Position numbers and translations under genes: made by a program
In this document: positions 43,571-53,334 of the stretch, piece by piece
Layout: each line of letters opens with the position of its first letter
Numbering within the stretch: position 1 is the first letter of the stretch
Notes under the pieces: model-generated
Database searches by the model: none
The model's input: only the letters and a program-made list of their open reading frames with translations
Told to the model about the DNA's origin: nothing
Assembly (NCBI RefSeq): GCF_019279795.1
Contig: NC_056737.1
Location: 43,892,946 to 43,956,945 of the forward strand
Direction: 5' to 3'
Origin: Protopterus annectens
Taxonomy: Eukaryota; Chordata; Ceratodontiformes; Protopteridae
DNA: 64,000 nt

Positions 43571-44404
43571 ATTTTCAAATCTAGGTGCTTAGGATTTCCC
43601 TCTCTCTTCCCCCCTTGGCTGACTTGGTGTGACTCAGATTGAACTCTACAGTTCCCTACAAAACGGTGTCTACAGGACTTCAATCAGTTTCTCTCAGCAT
43701 TTAAACAGATTGAACTCTACAGTACCCTACAAAACGGTGTCTACAGGACTGCAATCAGTTTCTCTCAGCATTTAAACAGATTGAACTCTACAGTTCCCTA
43801 CAAAACGGTGTCTACAGGACTGCAATCAGTTTCTCTCAGCATTTAAACAGATTGAACTCTACAGTTCCCTACAAAACGGTGTCTACAGTACTGCAATCAG
43901 TTTCTCTCAGCATTTAAACAGAGTAGGTTGCACACAAAAAGCATTTGTTAAGATTTCACTTACAGTGCTTTGTAATTAAGCAGGTCACCATATTGGTCAG
44001 CCATAGGGCTCTTTTTTTCTACTTGAGTGTTTGCCTCCTTCCCCTGTAACTTAAGTCAACTGACTCTTACATTAAGAGCTATAATACTTACCTTATAGCT
44101 TTAGGACACCTTAGGAAACCTTGTTAACTGCAACAGCCTGACATTTGAACAAGTAACCCTTGTAAAAATTCCCAAAATTGTATACTGTTGGTCTGTCTTT
44201 CCTGCTAAACATAAGTGAAATTACAGTGCTGAGTGCAAGTAACATTAAAATTGAAGTACTGAGTGCAAATAACACAGTGCCGAGTGCAGATTTTAGGCCC
44301 TTACATTCAGCTTACCTCTGGTGTGGTGTCTTGAGTCAATCAGGGTATTCCCTGTAACCACTCCTACTGCCTTCTCTTTTCCCTCACCCCCCTCTTTCCT
44401 CAAA
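43571..44404 (+). mobile_element. L2-associated 5' leader, spliced-form copy
   Basis: A 68-bp module (43571-43638, ATTTTCAAATCTAGGTGCTT ... GTGTGACTCAGA) is joined without a gap to four 71-bp modules and then to a leader continuing with GGTTGCACACAAAAAGCA and CATATTGGTCAGCCATAGGG. The same parts occur at 46157-46224 and 53335-53600, but there they are separated by a GT...AG interval. The segment is non-coding. After an ACTGCAACAGCC block near 44130-44140 it diverges from the other copy, and CR1-D follows. Confidence 0.7.
43639..43922 (+). repeat. Four exact-length 71-bp tandem units
   Basis: Units start at 43639, 43710, 43781 and 43852, each beginning TTGAACTCTACAGT and ending CAGCATTTAAACAGA. 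They differ by only a few bases. Exactly four whole units are present with no partial copy. The other leader copy (53335-53405) has one. Confidence 0.95.
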
Positions 44405-44406
44405 CA

Positions 44407-46150
44407 GGTTCATAGGTTGGTAATGGGCTATCTGCCCGAAGGCATATATTAGCCCAGCCACGTTGTGCGGTATTCACCGCCCCTTTAGTAGTTCCCTAGA
44501 CCCTTGTACTAGCAGCTAGTACCCTTGGCCCCTATCTAGTAGTGCTGTTGGTGTGATCCCTGTGTGAACTTTCAGTTACCCATCCACTCATCAAGGTTCC
44601 TCTTGAAGAGTGATAGTGAGGGACTCTGTCTTATGTAGATCGGGACCCTGTTCCATAGTAAGGGAAGTCTCTGTGAAGGGAATCTATCCCTCCAGCATGT
44701 TCTATTCATTGTTGTGTTGAGGTTTATATCCCTAGAGCATGTAGCTCGAGTAGATTTGGTTTTGCTAAGATGGAGCATGTTCAGCAATTCTGGGTTGGAC
44801 ATGGCTCTGTACGTTAGACAGAGATCGCCTCTGAGAAAGCGGTATGCAACGGAGAACAGTCTTAGTTTTTTCAATCGTGCTGCATAGGGCAACTGTTTGA
44901 GGCCAGTAATCCTCTTGGTTAGGTACCTCTGTGGTCTCTCCAGCTGCTGGAGATGTCTAGCCAGGTACATTCCAATTGGTGCATTGTACTCAATAATGGG
45001 TCTGATGAGGGAAGAGTAGAAGGGCACCATTACATCCTTAGATCTTGATGCGAACCCTTTCGTGATCAGATGGGTCACATAGAAGGATTTTCTAACTACT
45101 TTGGCAACATGGTTATCAAAGGAAAGCTGGCTATCTACTTGGGTCCCTAGATCCCTTATTTCTTCAGATTTCAGGGGATTACCCTCCTATGTTGTAGTTT
45201 GCGGGTACTCTGTTTTTTCCAATGGGGATTACTACATAGTTTTTTGCATTTAGCTTGAGACCATGGGTTTGACACCATGCATCAGTCTCATTTAGGCCCT
45301 TCTGGAGGATCTCCATGTCGGTCAGAGACTCTATTATAGCACCCAGTTTACAGTCCGCAAACTTAGTCAGCCACAGCCCTTCCGTGCTTGCCTGTACTTC
45401 TGAGAAGTATATACCAAACAGGAGGGGCCCCAGGACAGAGCCCTGAGGCACACCACTCGTTATTGGTCTGGATTCGGACAAAGATCCCGCTACTCTTACT
45501 TTACGGGATCTGTCTGAGAGCCAGTTTGTGATCCATCTTGTGACGTAAGGGTTTATGCCCAGGCTGGTGAGCTTATCAATAATACCTGAATGGGGAATGG
45601 TGTCAAATGCTTTAGCAAGGTCAAGTTAAGCTGTGTGTACCTCCTTTCCCTTATCTATAGCCTGAGTAACTGTCTCAAAGAAATCCACCAGGTTCAGGAG
45701 GCATGATCTGCCCTTGACGAAGCCGAACTGTGTGGGATCCAGAGACTGGAGGTTCCCAATCTCTCCATTAATGAGTTCCATAAAGATTCGCTCCATAGCC
45801 TTACAGATCAGACTGGTCAGGCTTATTGGTCGGTAGTTCCCAGGGTCAGTTGTGGCCCCACCCTTGTGTAGCGGGACCACCGTTGCCGTGCGCCATTCTA
45901 TGGCACATATCCTGTGGAGAGGCTGAGACTGAACAGGGTATTAAGATGTGGGGTTAATTCCTTTTGGAGCTCGCGTATGACACAGCCTGGGACACCATCT
46001 GGTCCCATGGAGGCAGTGTTTTTAGCTTTAGATAGAGCCTTGTTAACCAAAGTATCAGTAATAATTGGACTTGCACACCCCCCTGGAATGGTAATAGGCC
46101 CTGTAGGTGATGAGGGGGGGGGGGAGGTTAAACTGCTACAATTCAGTACA
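44407..46150 (-). mobile_element. CR1-D: minus-strand 5'-truncated CR1 LINE
   Basis: The 3' end at 44407 (GGTTCATAGGTTGGTAATGG on the plus strand) carries the CR1 terminal motif. Going left to right on the plus strand are the C-terminal domain (44572-45078, SLIRPIIEYNAPIGMYL), the palm region (45179-45481, GVPQGSVLGPLLFG and KFADCKLGAI) and the upstream RT (45626-46164, TDPGNYRPISLTSLICKA). In the palm box one Asp codon is missing (FADC instead of FADDC), an in-frame deletion. A stop interrupts motif A near 45625. It is truncated 5' of RT. Confidence 0.85.
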
Positions 46151-46156
46151 GGCATC

Positions 46157-46224
46157 ATTTTCAAATATAGGTGCTTAGGATTTCCCTCTCTCTTCCCCCC
46201 TTGGCTGAGCTGGTGTGACTCAGA
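46157..46224 (+). other. Leader module 1 (putative exon 1), unspliced-form copy
   Basis: 68 bp, same length and nearly the same sequence as 43571-43638, ending GTGTGACTCAGA directly before GTAAGT. It looks like the upstream exon of a transcript whose second exon starts at 53335. Confidence 0.6.
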
Positions 46225-46543
46225 GTAAGTTTCTTCATTGTATGGAGTTTTTTGTGTAACTGAATGACGTGCTTCTAAATTCTGATTCTGTACAGACTGC
46301 TCTATTTTTTTTCAGGGGCTCTATAAGTAGCTAGTGACTTTACTGAATTTCTATGGTAATATTTGTGTTTAAACTGAACTGTACCTAGAGAAAGTGTATA
46401 ATCAGAGCTCCTACTTGTTGCATGTGTTTTTAATGTTTAAATTGCACACACACATTGAAGAAGTGCTTTTATGACTTGAATAACTTGGGCTAGCTATACA
46501 TGAAGTGCTTTTACTGGCAATTTTCCAGTTGTACAATTGTGAA

Positions 46544-47734
46544 GCTAGGTTAAGATGGGATGCGATGATTAGTGAACAGCAGTATGGTTTCATGCTGGGA
46601 AAGAGCACTACAAATGCAATGTTTGCTCTGAGAGTGTTGATGGAGAAGTACAGAGAATGTCAGAAGGAGTTGCATTGTGTTTTTGTAGACTTGGAGAAAG
46701 CATATGACAGGGTGCCTAGACAGGAGTTGTGGTATTGTATGAGGAAGTCAGGAGTGTCAGAGAAGTATGTAAGAGTGGTACAAGATATGTACGAGGGTAG
46801 TGTGACAGCGGTGAGGTCTGCGGTGGGAGTGACAGATGCCATTAAGGTGGAGGTGGGGTTACATCAAGGATCAGCTCTGAGCCCTTTCTTATTTGCAATG
46901 GTGATGGACAGGTTGACAGACGAGATCAGACAGGAGTACCCATGGACTATGATGTTGGCAGATGACATTGTGATCTGTAGTGAGAGTAGGGAACAGGTGG
47001 AGGAGACCCTGGAGAGATGGATATATGCTCTACAGAGAAGAGGAATGAAGGTCAGCAGGACTAAGACAGAATATATGTGTGTGAATGAGAGGGAGGATAG
47101 AGGAATGGTGAGGATACAAGTAGTAGAGGTGGAGAAGGTGGATGAGTTTAAATACTTGGGGTAAATAGTTCAGAGTAACGGTGAGTGTGGAAGAGAGGTG
47201 AAGAAGAGAGTACAGGCAGGATGGACTGGGTGGAGAAAAGTGTCAAGAGTGATTTGTGACAGACGAGTATCTGTAAGAGTGAAAGGGAAGGTCTACAAGA
47301 GGGTAATGAGACCAGCTATGTTATATGGGCTGGAGACAGTGGCATTGACAAAAAGGCAGGCGTTTGAGCTGGATGTGGCAGAGTTAAAGATGTTAAGATT
47401 TGCACTGGGTATGACGAGGGTGGACAGGATTAGGAATAAGTATATTAGAGGGTCAGCCCAGGTTGGAAGGTTTGGAGACAAAGCCAGAGAGGCAAGATTA
47501 CGTTGGTTTGGACATGTGCTGAGAAGGGATGCGGAGTATATTGGGAAAAAGATGCTGAGGATGAAGCTACCAGGTAACAGGAAAAGAGGAAGGCCTAAGA
47601 TAAGGTTTATGGATGTGGTGAGAGAGGACATGCAGGTGGTTGGTGTGACAGAGCAAGATGCAGAGGACAGGAAGAAATGGAAACAGGTGATCCGCTGTGG
47701 CGACCCCGGGAACAGCCGAAAGAAGACGATGATG
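46544..47734 (+). mobile_element. 5'-truncated RTE LINE with target-site duplication
   Basis: One frame runs from 46505 to 47752 with a single TAA at 47162-47164. RT motifs: VFVDLEKAYDRVPRQELW (motif A), GLHQGSALSPFLFAMVMDR (motif B) and MMLADDIVICSES (catalytic LADD). The C-terminal region has RLRWFGHVLRRDAEYIGKKM and GNRKRGRPKIRF. The 3' tail GTGATCCGCTGTGGCGACCC ... CCGAAAGAAGACGATGATG is typical of fish RTE-type LINEs. The 11-mer ACAATTGTGAA flanks it at 46533-46543 and 47735-47745. 5' truncation removed the endonuclease. Confidence 0.92.
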
Positions 47735-48082
47735 ACAATTGTGAACAATTGATTTAGTTTTTCTGGCATATCTTTAAAATCTGGCAAGTGTTTATTTACT
47801 GCATTGCTCTCTTGCTTAGGGTAAGTATTAGGTAACCTGTCTACCACATAAGGAGTGGCTCTGGCCCAGAATTTGTAGTTATTGGCCGTTTGGGCGGTCT
47901 TCCATCTCTCTCAACTTTCTGATTTGAAGGCCTGCATTTGCACTTGTTTCTGTCCTATAACTCCTGGGCCCATCTCATTTGCTCACTCAAAAAAAAAAAA
48001 AAAAAAAATGTATCTGCTTTTACTGTATTTGTGTTTCTTTCTACTTTATTTTGCTTTTGCGTCATCTTAATAGTACTCAGTT

Positions 48083-49000
48083 GTATTTATTACTGCTTGG
48101 TCTAACTCATTCTAAGCCTTTTAGTTTAAGCACTTGGGCTTCAAACCAGTTGTTTTACATTAAGAAGGTTTGTGGTCTGCACTGTAGTGGCAGAACAGGT
48201 AGCTTACATCCTTCTAAGTTGGGAACTGCTGATTGAGGGCTCAGTGTCTGTTATTCTAAAAGTGTATTAATTCTGGTTTAAGCACTTGGGCTTCAGGCCA
48301 GTTATTTTACATTAAGAGGGCTCGTGGTCTGCACTCTTGTGGGAGGAGAGGCTGGACTCTGCCCTTCTGAGCTGGGAATTTCTGGTTAAAGGCTTATAGT
48401 GCCTGCATATTTGAACTGCTTCTTACTGAAATTGGTACACCTTGTTTGCTGTAGCATAGACTAGATCCAGGCCTGCTGAATCTAGCTTTGTTTGTATAAC
48501 TTGAGCACTAATCCAGGCATTCTTTAAAATATTCAATTGTATTTATTACTGCTTGGTAGTAACTTGATTAAAGTGTAGCTATCATTCTAAGTCTTTTGGA
48601 TTAAGCACTTGGGCTTCAGACCAGTTGTTTTACATTAGGAAGGTTTGTGGCCTGCACTGTGGTGGCAGGACAGGTAGCTTACATCCTTCTAAGTTGGGAA
48701 CTGCTGATTGAGGGCTCAGTGTCTGTTATTCTAAAAGTGTATTAGTTCTGGTTTAAGCACTTGGGCTTCAGGCCAGTTATTTTACATTAAGAAGGTTCGT
48801 GGTCTGCACTCTTGTGGGAGGAGAGGCTGGACTCTGCCCTTCTGAGCTGGGAATTTCTGGTTAAAGGCTTATAGTGCCTGCATATTTGTACTGTTTCTGA
48901 CTGAAATTGGTACACCTTGTTTGCTGTAGCATAGACTAGATCCAGGCCTGCTGAATCAAGCTTTGTTTGTATGCTTGTTGTTTGTTTGCTTGTTATTTCC
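48083..49000 (+). repeat. CR1-E 5' UTR tandem repeats, period about 455 bp
   Basis: Two long units begin near 48083 and 48538 with TTGTATTTATTACTGCTTGG. Each contains two related half-repeats beginning AGCACTTGGGCTTCA (near 48128, 48279, 48604, 48755). The reverse complement of these half-repeats occurs in the CR1-M 5' UTR. Duplicated promoter modules are a plausible role. Confidence 0.85.
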
Positions 49001-49307
49001 CTTAAACGCTAATTCCACCTAAAACGCGGCTTTTCAGCGCTTCTGTGAATCCCTAGTGATATCTGCATTGCTTACTGTACTTATTTCCTTGTTTCACTTC
49101 AAAGAAAGTTACTGTTTGTCATTTTTGCATTTAAGTTCCCTGTAACACATTGCATTTAATTTACCTGGCACTTGCTCACTAAAGCAATTATATAAGTCAG
49201 CACTAAAAAATTAAAACCACTACACCCTCACAAACTCCCCTTGAGTACCTTGTTCCCCATTGGCCCTTTTTTTTCAATTATAAAGGAATTCCCAATACTA
49301 TTCTAGC

Positions 49308-50260
49308 ATGTCCAAAGCTCATTTGTTAATCTCCTCTCCAGTCCAGCTGGTGAATCTGGGAATCTTGAGGCAATGTTACATCTGCCTCATGTACACAGAC
49401 AACTCTCTCCTCCTCCCAACAAATTCCAACACATTTGAGAGATGCAACCATATAGCCAAACTGGAGGCTAAGCTCTCTCAACTTAGTACTGGCGTAACCA
49501 GTCAGGAGAAGGAAACCAAACTCACTACAATTCCAGTCTCACATAGACCTACCACGACAGCTACCACGACAGCAAACCAAACACATAAACACACAAAAAC
49601 ATACTCGGAGGCTCTAAATAAAAATCTGCCTAAGCAGCAGAGACCTCCAAAGCAGACACCCAAGCAACCGCTACCCCAAAACAAAACACGTGCAACACAT
49701 AGCTCACAAAGCTAGTGTGCCGAACAGTCACAGCCCTTAAGGCTAAACAACACACCTGATACACTTGTAATAGGTGACTCTATCGTCAGGCACACTGACG
49801 TCCCGCTCACCAGGCTGAACAAGGAGAAGGTCACGGTGAGCTGCCTGTCGGGCACTAGGATCCGCCACATAACACAAGCACTCAGGTCACTCCAAGGCAA
49901 ATACAAATATGACTCGGTCATTGTCCATGCTGGTGTGAATGACCTGAGACGTACCTCCCTGGACTACATGAAAAGAGACAGAGGAGCTCTCTGAGCATGT
50001 AGCCCAGGCCGGTATGACCCTGACCTTGAGTAGCATCTTACCCTCACCAAGAATAATGCCACAATATGAAGACAAGATGATCAATTTCAACAATTGGCTT
50101 AAGTATTAGTGTCATTCAAAGGGGATCCAATGCCCGTCAGCCTGGGATGACATGCTCGACAAGCCACGATGCTTCACTAGGGGCGGCTTGCACCTCTCAC
50201 CCCTGGGCTTTTGTATATTGGCAAAGGCTCTTGCTTCCCCCATAGTGCCTTTTTTAGGCA
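49308..50260 (+). pseudogene. CR1-E ORF1
   Basis: Frame 49308-49715 encodes about 135 residues: MSKAHLLISSPVQLVNLGIL, the zinc-ribbon motif CYICLMYTDNSLL ... FERC, and a Thr/Lys/Pro/Gln-rich basic linker probably for RNA binding. The esterase-like part follows in shifted frames: VIGDSIVRHTDVPLTRL near 49770-49820, VIVHAGVNDLRRT near 49917-49955, and GLHLSPLGF near 50188-50215. Frames shift near 49713 and again near 49980. Confidence 0.78.
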
Positions 50261-50294
50261 AGGCTCAAAAGACAAACCCACCTCCATAGGTATC

Positions 50295-53065
50295 ACAAGG
50301 GATAAGAAACTAAGAGTAATGCTACTCAATGCCAGAAGTCTGAACCTCAAGATGCACGCACTTGAAACTCTCCTTAGCATAGAGAACATCGATATCTGTG
50401 CAGTAACAGAAACCTGGTTCAAGGCTCCCGAGAGCACCCCAGCACTACCAGGTTATACCTCATACCATGCTTTTCGGCCCAAAACTTGGATCGAACCACA
50501 AAAGGAGGGGGAGTATCAATATTCGTCAAAGATACCCACACCTCCAGGCTGGTGGCACAGCACGAAGCATCAGAGACTATCCATGTGCAACTAACAGTGG
50601 GTGCAACTGCCTTCCAGTTTATAGCCTGCTACAGACCACACTCCCAAACCCAGGAACCCCACTCGGCCTTCCTGAGAACACAGGAAAATATGAAGGTCTC
50701 TCCAAACACCATTATATTGGGCGACTTCAACTACCCAAACATAGACTGGGAGCATTACTCTAGCTGCAACACCCTAGCCCAAAGGCTCCTAGAATTTATA
50801 AACTCAAATGCTATGGAACAACTTGTTACCACTCCCACAAGAGGGGAAAATATACTGGACCTGATCATCACCAACATGGGGACTCTATGCTCCAGACTAG
50901 AAGTGTATCCCTCACTGGTAAGATCAGACCATAAACTAATCTCACTGGATATTCACATCCCGACCCCACCCCCTGCCCGAAAAACCACAGTGAAAAACTT
51001 CTCTAAAGCAAATTTCACACTTCTCAAAACCGAGGTGGAATCCTTCAAAGCCCCCTAGCCTGTGGAAAATATGGCCCAGACCGCAGAATCCTTTATAAAT
51101 GCATTCTATGAACACCTTCAGGAATGCATGGATCATGCAATCCCAAATAAAACCAAGACCCATTCCTCCAAAGGCAGACATCCTGTCTGGTGGATCCCAG
51201 CCATAAACAAACTATACAATAGAAGGAGGAAGCTACTACATGATAGAGCAAAATCCCAAAAAGGGAAGGCATCTCTGATCAGTATTAGCAAAAAACTACG
51301 GGCACTCATAAAATCATCTAAGGCCAGCTTCGAGAGAAAAATTGCACAGGACACTAAGGATAATCACAAGGCTTTCTTTAGTTATGTTAGGAACCTGGGT
51401 GGGAATTCCCAGATATGCTCAGAATTAGTCCAAAATGACAAAAAATACATCGAACCCACAGACATTGCCAACATCCTAGCTGACAGGTTCAGCGCAAACT
51501 TCTCCCCACCAAAAGGGCAAATATCTATCCTAGCAGAGTGCTGCCCCCCTGACATCTCAGATGCTCAGGTAAGAGCCACCCTCTCCAAAGCAAAAAACAC
51601 AGCATCAATGGGACCAGATGGTGTCCCAGGCTGCGTCCTACATGAACTCCAAGAAGAGCTAAACCCAAACATAACACTACTGTTCAATCTCAGCCTTACT
51701 AAAGGATATGTACCCAAAGAGTGGCATACAGCAACAGTGGTCCCTCTCCACAAAGGTGGTACCTCAACGGATCCTGGAAACTATCGCCCCATAAGCCTGA
51801 CTAGCTTGGTCTGCAAAGCTATGGAAAGGATCATCATGGACCTCATAAATAAAGATATTGGGGACCTACAGACAATGGATCCTACCCAGTTCGGCTTTGT
51901 TAAGGGCAGATCCTGCCTCTTAAACCTGGTCGATTTCTTTGAAACAGTCACCAAGGCCATTGACGAGGGGAAGGTGGTCCACACAGCCTACCTGGACCTC
52001 ACAAAAGCCTTCGATACAATACCCCACTCGGGCATTATAGATAAGCTCACCAGCTTAATTATAAACCCCTATGTCACTAGATGGGTTGCAAACTGGCTCA
52101 AGGGCAGAACCCACATGGTTAGAATTGCTGGAGCCATGTCAGACTCCAAACCAGTTACAAGTGGCGTCCCACAAGGCTCAGTCCTGGGACCTCTCTTGTT
52201 CGGTATATATTTCTCGGAGGTACAGGCCAACACGGAAGGACTGTCGCTAAGTTCGCAGATGACTGCAAACTGGGCGCCATAATCGACTCTCCAGCCGACA
52301 CAAGCATCCTCCAAAAGGGCCTCAGAAACAGACAACTGGTGCCAGAGCCATGGCCTCAAGCTAAATGCCAAAAAGTGCATGGTCATCCCCTTTGGCAAAA
52401 ACAAAGTGCCCACAAATTACCACATAGGTGGTAATCCATTAAGTACAGAAGAAGTAATTAGGGACCTGGGGACCCAAGTTGATAGCAATCTCTCATTTGA
52501 CAACCACGTGGCCAAAGTGGTTAGAAAAACATTTTATATAGCCCACCTAATCATGAAGGGATTCACATCTAGATCAGGGGAGGTCATCGTGCCTCTTTAC
52601 TCATCCCTCATCAGGCCCATAATTGAGTACAATGCCCCTTTTGGGATGTACCTTACCAGACACCTGCAGCAACTGGAAAGACCCCAAAAGTACCTCACCA
52701 AGAGGATCAAAGGGCTCAAACAGATGCAATATGCTGCCCGGTTAAAGAAGCTCTACTCAGTGGCATAACGCCTGCTCAGAGGTGATCTGTGCCTGACGTA
52801 TAACGCCATGTCCAACCCGGAATTAATGGACATGCTGCACCTCAGAAAATCCAAATCCCATCGAGCTACGCCTTCGAGACTTGAACCTCAGCACTGAAAT
52901 AAATAAGACATGCTGGAGGGACAGATTCATAACCCAGAGGCTCCCTTCACTCTGGAATAAAATCCCAGTCCAGGTTAGGCAGAGTCCCTCATTGACTCTC
53001 TTCAAGAGGAATCTTGATGAGTGGATGGGAGATCGTAGGTTTACCCTGGGTATCACTTCTGTGTC
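50295..53065 (+). pseudogene. CR1-E ORF2 (endonuclease-RT), few lesions
   Basis: Endonuclease: RVMLLNARSLNLKMHALETL, CAVTETWFKAPES, IACYRPHSQTQ, LGDFNYPNIDWEHY and RSDHKLISLDIHI, with the catalytic Asn, Glu, Asp and His contexts intact. From 50486 to 52282 one frame is open except for a TAG at 51056-51058. RT motifs AYLDLTKAFDTIPHSG and GVPQGSVLGPLLFG are intact. A small deletion near 52242 shifts the frame just before the FADD box (KFADDCKLGA is readable in the next frame). The C-terminal part continues at 52379-52768 and 52881-53060. Another frameshift lies near 50480. Confidence 0.85.
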
Positions 53066-53334
53066 ACTGTTAGAGGCACAGTATACTAACCTCGAAAAAG
53101 GGCATATTAAAATTAATTTAAAATGGGTGGCGAAAGCCAAGCACACTCTGGCTAGGCTTATGAATGCCCTAGGAAAGATAGCCTAGTATGAACCTATGAA
53201 CCTATAAATCTTAGTTCATTCTGAAGTATGCTACTTTACCCCCCACCACCAAACCTTTCTGAATGTATTATAAAATAACTGCCTGTTGTTGCCTTCATGC
53301 TTACCCTAGAATCTCTGCTTTTCTCTTTTCCTAG

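Larger units (their letters stand above)
47819..53208 (+). mobile_element. CR1-E: near full-length CR1 LINE
   Basis: 5' UTR, ORF1, ORF2 and the CR1 3' end are all present over 5.4 kb. The 3' terminus is an 8-nt repeat (ACCTATGA ACCTATGA ACCTATAA), characteristic of CR1-clade elements, which end in short octamer repeats rather than poly(A). It lies within the putative leader intron. Confidence 0.9.
46225..53334 (+). other. Putative GT-AG intron of the L2-associated leader
   Basis: It starts CAGA|GTAAGT, a near-consensus donor, and ends with a pyrimidine-rich acceptor (CTCTGCTTTTCTCTTTTCCTAG) directly before TTGAACTCTACAG. Removing the interval gives precisely the joint seen at 43638/43639. 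The RTE LINE (46544-47734) and CR1-E (47819-53208) lie inside. Without them the interval would be only about 0.5 kb. Confidence 0.55.

Noticed and set aside
43639-43922. CRISPR-like array
   Set aside because: The four 71-bp units are contiguous, without unique spacers, in a eukaryotic LINE leader.
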